A DNA stretch of 64,000 bases from Candidatus Nitrosopumilus sp. GTDB taxonomy: Archaea > Thermoproteota > Nitrososphaeria > Nitrososphaerales > Nitrosopumilaceae. The position numbers and the translations under genes were made by a program. Below are positions 36,012-45,472 of the stretch, in pieces. How positions within the stretch are numbered: position 1 is the stretch's first letter; the number at the start of each line of letters is the position of its first letter. Below the pieces are notes generated by a model. The model saw only the letters and a program-made list of their open reading frames with translations. It did not search any database and had not been told where the DNA came from. The stretch lies in NCBI GenBank assembly GCA_029263475.1, contig JAJCXK010000019.1, positions 1 through 64,000 on the forward strand, written 5' to 3'.

Positions 36012-36775
36012 ATGGCTAAAATCATGGTTTTTGATTCAGGACTAGGCTCATTGTCAATAATTCAAGCCATTCAAAAGATATCAAAATCAGAAATCATCTA
36101 TTTTGCAGATCAAGAGAATTTTCCATATGGAGAGAAATCCCAGGCTCAATTATCTAAAATAATTCAAAAATCAATCAAAGTTTTGCATGAGAAATTTAAT
36201 CCAAACATCACGTGGTTGCATCAAACACACCAAGCATAATGCTGAATTTAGCGACAAAAAAAATTATCTATGTAAAGCCGCCTCTGAGAGAGGCTCAAAA
36301 GAAATCCAAAACGAAACAAGTGGGAATACTAGCAACCAAAAGTGCAATTAACAATAAAGATTTGGATCTATACATCAAACAAAATAATTTTCCAAAGAAA
36401 ATCAATGTTTTCAAAATAAATGGATCAGATCTTGTAGAGCTGGTAGAATCTGGTAAATTTCATTCAAATAAAAAATATTCTAGAAAGACAATTAAGAGAA
36501 TTCTTGATCAGGAATTGTTTGAGAACAATATAGATACCATATTATTATCCAGTACACATTTGCCATTTTTGAGATCATTGTTAGAAAAGGAATATCCAAA
36601 AGTTAGATTCATAGATCCTGCAGATAAAATTGCAAAAAAAGTTCTCTTAAAAGTTAATGATGATCAGAAAAAAAGAAATTCATTGAAAATTTTTGCATCA
36701 GGAAATATTATGACATTTCAGAGAAAATTGGAACATGTAGGAATTAAAAACAAAGTTAATTCTTTGTCAATTTAG
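36012..36775 (+). pseudogene. MurI/Asp-Glu racemase-like protein, frameshifted
   Basis: Two overlapping frames together make one roughly 254-residue racemase-fold protein. The first (36012-36239) has MVFDSGLGSLSII and IIYFADQENFPYG, as in glutamate racemases. The second (from about 36209 to 36775) reads VVASNTPSIML, VGILATKSAI and ILLSSTHLPFLRSLL. The junction lies near 36207-36212, where one missing base breaks the frame; one extra base would give NITVVASNTPS. At both positions where MurI has its catalytic Cys (ACNT and GCTH) this protein has Ser (ASNT and SSTH), so even repaired it should not be a standard racemase. It could be a decayed gene, a sequence error, or a Ser-based relative. The 3' end overlaps cbiF by 20 bases. 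Confidence 0.75.
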
Positions 36776-37526
36776 CTTTTCTATAACCATGACTGAATTC
36801 TTTATCATATAATTTAGAATATTCATACGTTTCAGGATCTATTACATCACTAATTATTACAATTGCAGTTCTTGTAATTTTTTCTTCTTTGATTTTTTTT
36901 GCTATATCACCTAATGTTCCTTTAATTATTTTTTGATCTTTCCAACTTGCCCTATATACAACTGCCACGGGAGTAGATTTCTTGTATCCTCCTGCAATTG
37001 CTTCAGTAACCAAATTAGAAATTAATTGAATACTAAGATAAAATATCAATGTTGCCTTGTGTTTTGCAAGTTCAGAAATCTTTTCACGTTTTGGTACCTT
37101 TGTTCTTGATTCTGCTCTAGTAACAATTATTGTCTGAGTGACTCCAGGAAGTGTGAGTTGCATTCCTAGTGCAGCAGCTGAAGCTAAAAATGCAGTGACT
37201 CCAGGAACAACAGTAGATTTAATTCCTTTTTTCTCGAGATTGTCAATCTGTTCTTTGATTGCACCATAAATAGAAGGGTCTCCATCATGCAATCTCACGA
37301 CAAGTCTGTCTTTTTTTGCATTCTTGTATAATAAATCAAAAATTTCTTCTCTTACTAATTTTGCGGCATCATGTAATTTTCCTTTCTTACAAAGTTTCAA
37401 AATTGGTTCAGGTATCAAAGACCCAGAATACACAACAATGTCGGCTTTCTGAATTAGTTTTTTAGCTTTTACTGTAATCAGATCAGGATCTCCAGGTCCG
37501 CATCCTACAAAAAATACATCAGACAC
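36756..37526 (-). CDS. cbiF: Cobalt-precorrin-4 C11-methyltransferase CbiF
   Basis: Methylates C11 with AdoMet. The 256-residue tetrapyrrole methylase has VFFVGCGPGDPDLITVKA, VVYSGSLIPEPIL (the CbiF/CobM-specific loop), VRLHDGDPSIYGAI and the VVPGVTAFLASAAALG motif. It overlaps the downstream end of cbiL by 8 bases, in an operon cbiT-cbiL-cbiF. Confidence 0.94.
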   Translation of the reverse strand: MSDVFFVGCGPGDPDLITVKAKKLIQKADIVVYSGSLIPEPILKLCKKGKLHDAAKLVREEIFDLLYKNAKKDRLVVRLHDGDPSIYGAIKEQIDNLEKKGIKSTVVPGVTAFLASAAALGMQLTLPGVTQTIIVTRAESRTKVPKREKISELAKHKATLIFYLSIQLISNLVTEAIAGGYKKSTPVAVVYRASWKDQKIIKGTLGDIAKKIKEEKITRTAIVIISDVIDPETYEYSKLYDKEFSHGYRKAKLTKN

Positions 37527-38241
37527 GTTTTACCACCAAAATTGAAAAATATTTTGTAGTCAATGATGAATCATTTACTTCTCCCAAAGTCATTTTTCTA
37601 ATAATTTCATTTTCCGTTCCAAGATCTTGCCCTATGGCAAAAATTGAATCATCTGGAAAACCAGACTCTTTTAGAACCTTAATGACTTGATCAAAATAAT
37701 GTCCGTCTTTAAGAAATATCATAGATTCAGAATGTTTTGCAATTTCTTTAACACTTGATAAATCGTAACATGATGGAATGATGGCAACCTTTTCTGCACC
37801 CTCCGCAATACTTACACCAACTTTAGATGCAAAAGTAAACATGGATACAATTCCCGGAATTACATCAATGTCCATTTCAGGATAGTTTTCTTTTAGATCT
37901 TTATGCATATAGATCCAAGTACTATACAAAAAGGGGTCACCCACTGTAAGATAAACAACGTTTTTCCCTGTCAATACTGTTTCAGCCATTATTTTGGCAT
38001 TTTTTTTCCAAGTGGCTTCAAGAACATCTTTATCTTTTGTCATTGGAAAAATTAGTTTTATAATTTCTTGATTTTTAGACTGGTCGATTATCGGTGAAAC
38101 CACTGTAAAAGCAATGCTTGGTCTATTTTCATTAGAAGCTGGACACATTATGATGTCTGCGTTCTGAATTGCCCGTACAGCCTTGACTGTAAGTAAATCA
38201 ACATCTCCGGGACCCACGCCTATTCCAATTAATCCAACCAT
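37519..38241 (-). CDS. cbiL: Cobalt-precorrin-2 C20-methyltransferase CbiL
   Basis: First methylation of the corrin-specific branch. The 240-residue methylase has LIGIGVGPGDVDLLTVKAV, IIMCPASNENRPSIA, VVYLTVGDPFLYSTWIYM and IDVIPGIVSMFTFASKVG, all typical of CobI/CbiL. It lies 36 bases downstream of cbiT. Confidence 0.94.
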   Translation of the reverse strand: MVGLIGIGVGPGDVDLLTVKAVRAIQNADIIMCPASNENRPSIAFTVVSPIIDQSKNQEIIKLIFPMTKDKDVLEATWKKNAKIMAETVLTGKNVVYLTVGDPFLYSTWIYMHKDLKENYPEMDIDVIPGIVSMFTFASKVGVSIAEGAEKVAIIPSCYDLSSVKEIAKHSESMIFLKDGHYFDQVIKVLKESGFPDDSIFAIGQDLGTENEIIRKMTLGEVNDSSLTTKYFSILVVKRV

Positions 38242-38277
38242 GAAAAGAATGGTTTTCTCCCTAATTAAAAATCTAGA

Positions 38278-38868
38278 TTAGATTTTTGTGGCAGAAATAA
38301 TGGTCACAGGATTCCTTGCAAGCATCATGGTTCCTGTAGTAGTCTTTCTACTCTTAGAGATCGTTACTTGAGTGATATCAACAGACTCAAACTGTAGTTT
38401 ATGCAGTATTTGTAATACAGAATAAAGCGTTTCAATCAGTATCATTCCAATCACAATTCTACCTCCAGACTTTAGTTTGTCTTGAGATAATTCCACTATT
38501 TCTTTAGTGTCTCCTCCAGTACCACCGATGAAAATAGTATCAGCTTCTTCAAGATCTAAGATTTTTTCTTTAGCATTTCCATGAATTGTAGAAATATTTG
38601 ATACTCCAAACTTTTTCATATTCTTTTTTGTTAAATCTATAGCATTTTTGTCATAATCAACTGCCAATACCTTACCAGACGATCCAATTTGAAGTGCAGC
38701 CTCAACAGAAATGGAACCGCTGCCGCATCCTATATCATAAACAATCTGACCAGATTTTAATCTAGCCTTACTGATTTGAATTACTCTCACTTCTTCTTTG
38801 GTTATTGGAACTTTTTCAACTCGCTCAAAATATTCATCAGGAATACCGGGTGTTTTAAATTTCCACAT
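38278..38868 (-). CDS. cbiT: Cobalt-precorrin-7 C15-methyltransferase (decarboxylating) CbiT
   Basis: A 196-residue class I methyltransferase that methylates C15 and drives decarboxylation of the C12 acetate. The N-terminus PGIPDEYFERVEKVPITKEEVR is diagnostic of CbiT. The AdoMet site follows: VYDIGCGSGSISVEAAL, VLAVDYDKNAIDLTKKN and the motif TIFIGGTGGDTKEIV. Its CbiE partner is not in the window. Confidence 0.94.
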   Translation of the reverse strand: MWKFKTPGIPDEYFERVEKVPITKEEVRVIQISKARLKSGQIVYDIGCGSGSISVEAALQIGSSGKVLAVDYDKNAIDLTKKNMKKFGVSNISTIHGNAKEKILDLEEADTIFIGGTGGDTKEIVELSQDKLKSGGRIVIGMILIETLYSVLQILHKLQFESVDITQVTISKSRKTTTGTMMLARNPVTIISATKI

Positions 38869-38898
38869 TCGCTTTCACCATTTATTTCAGTATCTAAA

Positions 38899-39363
38899 CT
38901 AGAGGTTTATTCCGCTACCGGCACTTCCCAAATGAGTTAGTGTATAGCTTACAATCCATGAGAACAAATACAAAAAGACATAGCTGCCAATTGCCTGCGT
39001 AACAACTTTTTTTCTATCAGAAGAAGGTAATTGCATTTTCATTGATTTGGCAACTATCACTGTAGCAAAAAAGATACCAATCATAAATCCAATCGAAGCC
39101 CATCTTCTCTCTTCACCTTCAATATCTTCAAAAATGAAAGTTGCAGCAATACCTGCAATTATAGCTAAAGTAACACGTATCCAAAACAACTGATTTAGTT
39201 TTCTATCTTTCTCGCTTTTTTCAGCTACGCTGACGGATGGCTCAATCGGGGTTTCTGGAACAGGTTCAGATTTTTCTGTTTGAGGAACATCTTCTACTGA
39301 TTCATTTTTTGAGTCATTAGAATCAGCTGTAGGTTCAGATTTTTTCTTTTTGAATTTTGCCAA
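38899..39363 (-). CDS. Small membrane protein with charged N-terminus
   Basis: 154 residues. The first 60 are highly charged and low in complexity (Lys/Glu/Ser/Pro). They are followed by three hydrophobic segments: FWIRVTLAIIAGIAATFIF, WASIGFMIGIFFATVIVA and AIGSYVFLYLFSWIVSYTL. The start is TTG 39363. It lies 30 bases upstream of cbiT on the same strand. No recognised family can be named with confidence; an EMC6-like three-helix fold is a speculative alternative. Confidence 0.7.
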   Translation of the reverse strand: MAKFKKKKSEPTADSNDSKNESVEDVPQTEKSEPVPETPIEPSVSVAEKSEKDRKLNQLFWIRVTLAIIAGIAATFIFEDIEGEERRWASIGFMIGIFFATVIVAKSMKMQLPSSDRKKVVTQAIGSYVFLYLFSWIVSYTLTHLGSAGSGINL

Positions 39364-39460
39364 GTAAATTACTAGCGTGTCTCAAGCAAACCATGTTTAA
39401 TATCTTTGGTCAAATTTTGAGCATATGAAAGCAAGAGTATAATTTTAGACAAAAAATACG

Positions 39461-41413
39461 ATGGATATGACTCTAGCAGGGATAGAATTACGATATTTAG
39501 TGGATAAAATTTCAGAACAAGTTCAGGATTACTATATCAGCAACATTTATGGAATTACAAAAGACAGCATTCTATTCAAACTTCATCATACTGAAAAAAG
39601 TGATCTCTTCATGATGATTTCAACATCTGGTGTGTGGTTGACCGCAGTAAAAATTGATCAACTTGAACCAAACAGATTATTGAAAAGATTGCGAAGTGAT
39701 CTTCTCAGGCTAAAACTAAAGAAAATAGAGCAAATTGGTGCAGAAAGAATTGCATATTTTACTTTTGAAGGATTTGGAAAAGAGTTTATTCTGGTCGGAG
39801 AATTCTTTGGAGATGGAAATATTTTACTTTGCAACAACGAGATGAAAATTCTTGCATTACAGCATTCAATAGAAGTCAGACACAGAAAACTAAGTGTTGG
39901 ATTAGAATATGCACAACCTCCAGAAAGCGGACTTGATATTTTTAACATTAAAGAATCAGATCTAAATGAATTAAAAACAACAGATTTGGTTTCAGCTAAA
40001 TGGCTTGGACGAAATTTGGGTTTGCCAAAAAAATATGTCGAGGCAGTTTTTGAAATTGCAAATGTCAATCCAAAAAAGATCGGAAATTTATTGACAGATG
40101 ATGAGATTGGAATAATACTAGAAACGGTAAAGAAAATTGTTTCAGACGTTACATCAGGAAACCATGAAGCAGTAATAGTTAGAAATGAAAGAATTGAAGT
40201 TCTTCCAGTAAAATTAGGGAAATTAGAAGGAGAGGTAACACCTGCTAGCAGTTTCATAGAAGGATTAGATACAGTTTTCACAGAAAATATAATAGAAAAT
40301 GGGAAATTAGTTCAATCAAGTGGTTCTGATAAGAAAATAAAACAACTAGAAATCCAAATTTCTGAACAACAAAAAGCAATTGAAACGGTAAAAGAAAAAT
40401 CAAAAAATATTACGAGTGTTGCAAATTCCTTGTTTGAGATGATTTCAAATGGAATAATATCAATAGAAAATGATTCTGCACAGAAAATTTTGGCGGCTCA
40501 TAATGCAAAACTAATCAATGAAAAAGGAATTTCATTAATTGTTATTCAGGATGAAAAGATTAAAGTAAACACAAAATCTGCCCTTCAATCAATTGCATCA
40601 GTATTATTCAATGAGGCAAAGAAACAATCTGGAGCGATTGGTTCAATTCAATCAATTAAAGAAAAGACAGAAAAAAAATTGGAAAAGTTTTTGAGCAAAA
40701 CGGAATCCGAGAAAGATTTGATCGTAGTATCAGAAATTAGAAAAAAGAGTTGGTACGAAAGATATAGATGGTTTTTCACTACTGACGGCATACTTGCAAT
40801 CGGAGGAAGAGATGCCGCATCAAATTCGGCCATAGTTAGAAAGCATTTAGTTAAAAATGATAGAGTTTTTCATGGTGATATTTTTGGATCACCATTTTTT
40901 ATTCTAAAAGAAGGAGAAAACGCGCCGGATTCCAGTATGAATGAAGTTGCACACGCCACCGTTTGTTTTAGTCGTGCATGGAGAGAAGGACTGTACGGGG
41001 TAAGTGCTTTTTGGGTCAATCCAGAACAAGTAAAAAAATCTGCACCTAGCGGGGAATTTCTTCCAAAGGGTTCATTCACAATCGAGGGACAGCGAAATTT
41101 TATAAAATCTGAAACTCTTCGTTTAGCTGTAGGAATCATGCCACAGGATGAGGATTATGTTTTAACATGTGGCCCACCAGAACCAATAAAGAAAAATTCC
41201 ATATGTTATGCAATAATTGAACCACATGGATTAGAAATGGTAGATGCTGCTAAAAAAATAAGAATAGAATTTTTAAAAATGCATGAAAACATTGCAAAAA
41301 AAATACATATTGATGATTTTGTTCGTGCATTACCAGCTGGAAAAAGTCAGATCATAGAAACAGGACAAGGAAATTTACAAAAAGAAAATATTATTGATAA
41401 TGAATTTGACTAG
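39461..41413 (+). CDS. NFACT-family ribosome quality-control protein (RqcH/Rqc2-like)
   Basis: The 650-residue protein belongs to the NFACT family, which binds stalled 60S/50S subunits and recruits alanyl-tRNA. The NFACT-N (FbpA-like) domain begins MTLAGIELRYLVDKI. It contains LIKLH-like LFKLHHTEKSDL and the helix-hairpin-helix region LPKKYVEAVFEIANV. A coiled coil spans about residues 290-320. The NFACT-R domain includes WYERYRWFFTTDGILAIGGRDAASNSAIVRKHL. Convergent with the AcnX small-subunit gene (23-base overlap). Confidence 0.93.
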   Translation: MDMTLAGIELRYLVDKISEQVQDYYISNIYGITKDSILFKLHHTEKSDLFMMISTSGVWLTAVKIDQLEPNRLLKRLRSDLLRLKLKKIEQIGAERIAYFTFEGFGKEFILVGEFFGDGNILLCNNEMKILALQHSIEVRHRKLSVGLEYAQPPESGLDIFNIKESDLNELKTTDLVSAKWLGRNLGLPKKYVEAVFEIANVNPKKIGNLLTDDEIGIILETVKKIVSDVTSGNHEAVIVRNERIEVLPVKLGKLEGEVTPASSFIEGLDTVFTENIIENGKLVQSSGSDKKIKQLEIQISEQQKAIETVKEKSKNITSVANSLFEMISNGIISIENDSAQKILAAHNAKLINEKGISLIVIQDEKIKVNTKSALQSIASVLFNEAKKQSGAIGSIQSIKEKTEKKLEKFLSKTESEKDLIVVSEIRKKSWYERYRWFFTTDGILAIGGRDAASNSAIVRKHLVKNDRVFHGDIFGSPFFILKEGENAPDSSMNEVAHATVCFSRAWREGLYGVSAFWVNPEQVKKSAPSGEFLPKGSFTIEGQRNFIKSETLRLAVGIMPQDEDYVLTCGPPEPIKKNSICYAIIEPHGLEMVDAAKKIRIEFLKMHENIAKKIHIDDFVRALPAGKSQIIETGQGNLQKENIIDNEFD

Positions 41414-41780
41414 ACGAATCAGTATCAAATGATATCTTCATGCCATTTTTGATAGATGTAAATTCTTCTTCACTGATTATAATTAGCGGAATGTTTGCTA
41501 ATGCACATCCAGTAGCCACCGTAAGATCTGCTTTTTTACAAATCATTGCAAATGGTGCCACATTATTTGATTTTATTGAATAAATTGTATACGCTCCAAC
41601 ACTACTTCCTATTCCAGAAGGAAATAGAAGAATTGTATCTTTGACTGGTTTTTCAAAAAGATCATGATTCTTATCGCTGATAATCCCAGTTTTTTTGTTT
41701 ACAGTTCCTAAGAAATTAATCGAATCCTCAGACTTTAAAACAGTTCCTTCTACTTTTCCTGAAACTAGAACTTTTTTCAT
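41391..41780 (-). CDS. Aconitase X small (swivel) subunit, DUF126
   Basis: A 129-residue protein with the swivel fold that completes the active site of aconitase X. Typical features are the N-terminal VSGKVEGTVLKSEDSINFLG, LFPSGIGSSVGAYTIYSI, and IPLIIISEEEFTSIKNG. It overlaps the large-subunit gene by 4 bases. In archaea the two subunits form phosphomevalonate dehydratase of the modified mevalonate pathway. Confidence 0.92.
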   Translation of the reverse strand: MKKVLVSGKVEGTVLKSEDSINFLGTVNKKTGIISDKNHDLFEKPVKDTILLFPSGIGSSVGAYTIYSIKSNNVAPFAMICKKADLTVATGCALANIPLIIISEEEFTSIKNGMKISFDTDSSSQIHYQ

Positions 41781-42934
41781 CTTGTCTCATCTTCAACTAT
41801 TTGAGATAGTGACTTTAAATTGACATCTACGCCGTTGGAATTTTTAAGATAAAACGCACCCTTGATACTGTTGGTAGTAACCGAATCCACATCATTTTTA
41901 CTTATCAAGGGAGATAAACATGTACAACAATCAGAAAGAATTTCACATCCAGCACGCTCAAGTTCATTTGTGTAGCCAATTTTTCTTGCCTGTTCTTTTA
42001 CTGTTCTTGGTAAAAATACCATGCATCTTTTTTGAAAAGAACGTCCCTTTAATTTCCCTGCAAGATCAGATATCTCATCTAATCCTAACTGAGGACTACC
42101 AAGCGTGATTAAATCGCCTTTCTCAGCAGTATTTAGTTCATCATGAATGTTTTGCATCTCTTTTTCATCAAAATCTATCTTTTCACAATCAGAATCACCA
42201 TCTCCAAAAATAAACTTGGCACAAGTTCCTGATGTTCCCATTCCGCCACACATTGCTTTGGTTTGTCTTTTGTCCATCTCTCCAAGTCCAGAAATGTTTA
42301 CAGAAGTATCCCCAATTTTTCCAGCAAAAAATCCAAGCATTCCATACGTTAGCTCATTTGGATTATTTACATTCATTCTAATTGTGATATTTGGTTTATC
42401 CTCTTTTCTTAGTGAAGAGTAAGGACTTTTTCCGATAATTGCACTGGCAAGTGCACTAAACGCACTCTCCTTGTTTGTTTTTAGATTGTCAAATGAGTTT
42501 GCATGGATTGCTGCATTACTTTCTGCAAATGCAACTTGGGTTCCATCTTTTGGAATATCATATATCTCATAAGGAATACATGAAAAAGAAGGAGTAACCC
42601 CCATTGTCTCATATGAGTTTCTAATAGACAGTTGTTTTGAGATAAAGTTTTCATCTAAGCCGTAGTTTGAAACATTATCAATATCAAACCCCATTGGATT
42701 AAGAGTGGTTTTTACTTTGACTCGAGCATCTTTACTAATACTAGATAGAAATTCTTCTCCCGCATCACCAATTGTGTTATAATTCACACCGGAAAGATGA
42801 GCCCATTCTATTGGTATCAATTTTTCAGCATCAGTTGCCTCACCTGTTGCAACTAAAATTCTATATGCCATCTGCATGATTTCTCCTTGTTCGCCTTTCA
42901 AGGCAGATTCTTCATCTCTAGTTAATTCCAACAA
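41777..42934 (-). CDS. Aconitase X catalytic subunit (DUF521), phosphomevalonate dehydratase
   Basis: 385 residues with the family start LTRDEESALKGEQGEIMQMAYRIL, then IEWAHLSGVNYNTIGDAG, MKSYPCSIPYEI-like FSCIPYEIYDIP, and C-terminal Cys-rich TLGSPQLGLDEI and ILSDCCTCLSPL, which would bind the Fe-S cluster. The archaeal form dehydrates 5-phosphomevalonate toward isoprenoid lipids. The start is TTG 42934. Divergent from nth, with a 52-base spacer. Confidence 0.93.
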   Translation of the reverse strand: MLELTRDEESALKGEQGEIMQMAYRILVATGEATDAEKLIPIEWAHLSGVNYNTIGDAGEEFLSSISKDARVKVKTTLNPMGFDIDNVSNYGLDENFISKQLSIRNSYETMGVTPSFSCIPYEIYDIPKDGTQVAFAESNAAIHANSFDNLKTNKESAFSALASAIIGKSPYSSLRKEDKPNITIRMNVNNPNELTYGMLGFFAGKIGDTSVNISGLGEMDKRQTKAMCGGMGTSGTCAKFIFGDGDSDCEKIDFDEKEMQNIHDELNTAEKGDLITLGSPQLGLDEISDLAGKLKGRSFQKRCMVFLPRTVKEQARKIGYTNELERAGCEILSDCCTCLSPLISKNDVDSVTTNSIKGAFYLKNSNGVDVNLKSLSQIVEDETR

Positions 42935-42986
42935 AACTATTTTGTTATTACAGTTATAATACTTGTAGGTAGTTTTTCGTTAAGAA

Positions 42987-43637
42987 ATGGAAAAAATTAT
43001 TTCAGGAATGACAAAGACGATGAATTCAGTAAAACCGCCAAGAATGACTGCATTACGAGAACTCCATGAGGCTGAAACTGGACCATTTAGTATTTTGATT
43101 GGAACCATACTTTCTGCAAGAACTAAGGATGAAGCAACGGCTAAGGCAGTCAGAGAATTATTCTCTAAATATAAAAATCCCGAAGAATTGGCCAATGCAA
43201 AATTAAAGGACATAGAAAAAATAATTAAATCAATTGGATTCTTTCATGTAAAATCAAAAAGAATTATTGAAGTTGCAAACATCATCCATACAAAGTACAA
43301 AGATAAGGTTCCAGATGACTTAGATACTCTAGTGCAACTGCCAGGGGTCGGAAGAAAAACAGCTAATTGTGTTCTTGTATATGCATTTGAAAAACCCGCC
43401 ATTCCTGTGGATATACACGTCCATCGAATCTCAAACAGATTAGGATTGGTCGATACAAAAAATCCCGAAGAGACAGAACAGGAATTAATGAAGAAAATTG
43501 AAAAGAAATACTGGATTGACATTAATGATACTTTTGTAATGTATGGACAGAATATTTGTAAACCAATTTCTCCAATGTGTGACGTATGTCAGATAAAAAA
43601 TAGTTGTAAATTTTTCAAAACTAAGAACGCTTCGTGA
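42987..43637 (+). CDS. nth: Endonuclease III (DNA glycosylase/AP lyase)
   Basis: Excises oxidised pyrimidines. In 216 residues the helix-hairpin-helix LPGVGRKTAN contains catalytic Lys124, and the catalytic Asp142 is in VDIHVHRISNRLGL. The C-terminal [4Fe-4S] ligands are C191, C198, C201 and C207 with the standard C-X6-C-X2-C-X5-C spacing. Convergent with the surface-protein gene (17-base overlap). Confidence 0.96.
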   Translation: MEKIISGMTKTMNSVKPPRMTALRELHEAETGPFSILIGTILSARTKDEATAKAVRELFSKYKNPEELANAKLKDIEKIIKSIGFFHVKSKRIIEVANIIHTKYKDKVPDDLDTLVQLPGVGRKTANCVLVYAFEKPAIPVDIHVHRISNRLGLVDTKNPEETEQELMKKIEKKYWIDINDTFVMYGQNICKPISPMCDVCQIKNSCKFFKTKNAS

Positions 43638-44289
43638 TTAGAAGTAATACGATAACAATTGATCCAACTCCGGCTGCCATGTAAAATGGAAACAATGCAA
43701 ACGTATTCTTTGCAGGATCACCGGATAGAAACTCTACTATCATACTTCCGGAATTTATTGCAGGTGGATCAGTAGAACCCTGCTTGCCATGAACAGAATA
43801 CGAATTTATTGCAAATTGACCAATGTCCAGATTGGTAACTACAATTCTGGCCCCATTATTTACAGTTAGTCCCGCTCTATCAGTGTAAGAAATGATAGAC
43901 TTTGCCTCAGGATACCATCCTCGATCTAAATCTCTATGAACTACAATGTATCCCTCTTTCGGAGTCTGAACAGCAACCCAAAATTTGTTATCAGGTTTTG
44001 GCCCCATTCCAATTTCAATAAATTCTTCAGACGTTTGCTCATCATACAGTCTCAGAACAGCATTTCCTTCAGGATTTGCATAAAGAAGGTTGTTATCGAT
44101 GGTCACTTGCCAGCTTACAGCATGCACATCATGTAGAAGAACCGTTGGTGCATCTCGTAATACTACATTGAATTCATCAGAAAGAATTTCTAATGTATCA
44201 ATGATTAGCGACGGATTCTTTGCATCTTGAGCAAATGCAGGAAATATAAAAAATCCGGTCAGTAAAATAATTGCAAGAACATACTTCAC
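43621..44289 (-). CDS. Predicted surface protein with signal peptide and C-terminal membrane anchor
   Basis: 222 residues: a signal peptide (MKYVLAIILLTGFFIFPAFAQ), a beta-rich extracytoplasmic domain, and a final transmembrane segment (FYMAAGVGSIVIVLLLITKRS). This architecture matches many archaeal surface proteins. No family motif is recognised. It lies 30 bases downstream of sat on the same strand and could be part of that transcript. Confidence 0.75.
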   Translation of the reverse strand: MKYVLAIILLTGFFIFPAFAQDAKNPSLIIDTLEILSDEFNVVLRDAPTVLLHDVHAVSWQVTIDNNLLYANPEGNAVLRLYDEQTSEEFIEIGMGPKPDNKFWVAVQTPKEGYIVVHRDLDRGWYPEAKSIISYTDRAGLTVNNGARIVVTNLDIGQFAINSYSVHGKQGSTDPPAINSGSMIVEFLSGDPAKNTFALFPFYMAAGVGSIVIVLLLITKRS

Positions 44290-44319
44290 ATGCTAGATCA
44301 AATCTGATTGAATAAAAAT

Positions 44320-45462
44320 CTAATCAACAAAAGGTTTTGGATGAGCCAGAATTATTTTTGCCACTTCAGGTCTAAGAATAAATTCGGAAGGTGGCTGACC
44401 ATTTTGGATCATTTCCCTAAGTGCAGTTCCACTGATTTGTTCTTTGACATCATTGTCATGCGGACAAGCTTTCGGGGTTGTGTAGGTAAGACATTTTTTG
44501 CAGTAAAAGAACGGCGGGAAAAATACAGGAGAAATTTCTAACTCAGGATAGTCATCAAAGATTTTTTGTGCAGCGAATGGATCATAAAATTTTCCAACTC
44601 CTGCATGATCTCTTCCAATTATGATATGCGTACAACCATAATTTTGCCTCATGATCGCATGATGTATAGCTTCTTTGGGACCAGCATATTTCATTTCAGT
44701 ATGCAAAGTTCCAAGTCTACATCTATTTTCTGGATAGTATAATTTTATCATAGTCTCATAACATTGGACAATTACTTCATCTACAAAATCACCAGATTTT
44801 TTCTTTCCAATAATTGGATTTACAAATACTCCATCACGTGTTGTAATGGATGTTTTCTGCAACATCTCATGCGCTACATGTGGAGGATTTCTTGTTTGAA
44901 ATGCACAAATTGTCTTCCAACCTGCTTGTGCAAAAGCCTCTCTTGTCTGAATTGGAGTTAATCTGTTTTTTCGAATTTCAGTGTCACCAGGTCTTTGAAT
45001 ATAATCGATCTTTCCGCTTACGAGATGATCCTTCATGGACATAGTTTTTGAAACGCCCGGATGAGACAAATCATTAGTTCCATAGATTCCTTGTACGGTC
45101 TTTTCTTTATCAAAAGAGTATGTTTCCTCAACGTGTAATACTGCGATTCCAGTACCGTCGGGGTTTTGCAACAATACGTCTCCTGCTTCTTTCATTTTTG
45201 AAGCAGTTTGTTCATCAACATCAAGTACAATTGGAATTGTCCAAGCTAGATTATTTGTCAATCTTCCTTGAGATACAACACTTTCAAAGTCTTTTTGGCC
45301 TAAAAATCCCTCTAAGGGACTGAAAATTCCATCTGCTATATTTTCTACATCATTTGCAAGATCTTCACTAATTGTAATTGATAACAATCCAGTTGGATCA
45401 ACTTTCAAAACTCTGTTAACTAGAATTCCACCATGTGGTTTAATCGAATCATTTTCTGTCAT
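44320..45462 (-). CDS. sat: Sulfate adenylyltransferase (ATP sulfurylase)
   Basis: Activates sulfate to APS. The 380-residue protein has the PUA-like N-terminal domain and the nucleotidylyltransferase motifs [12 protein letters not shown] and [15 protein letters not shown]. It ends with [18 protein letters not shown], whose cysteines suggest a small zinc site as in bacterial/archaeal Sat. cysH lies 10 bases upstream on the same strand, giving a cysH-sat operon for sulfate assimilation. Confidence 0.96.
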   Translation of the reverse strand: MTENDSIKPHGGILVNRVLKVDPTGLLSITISEDLANDVENIADGIFSPLEGFLGQKDFESVVSQGRLTNNLAWTIPIVLDVDEQTASKMKEAGDVLLQNPDGTGIAVLHVEETYSFDKEKTVQGIYGTNDLSHPGVSKTMSMKDHLVSGKIDYIQRPGDTEIRKNRLTPIQTREAFAQAGWKTICAFQTRNPPHVAHEMLQKTSITTRDGVFVNPIIGKKKSGDFVDEVIVQCYETMIKLYYPENRCRLGTLHTEMKYAGPKEAIHHAIMRQNYGCTHIIIGRDHAGVGKFYDPFAAQKIFDDYPELEISPVFFPPFFYCKKCLTYTTPKACPHDNDVKEQISGTALREMIQNGQPPSEFILRPEVAKIILAHPKPFVD

Positions 45463-45472
45463 AATGAATTAC

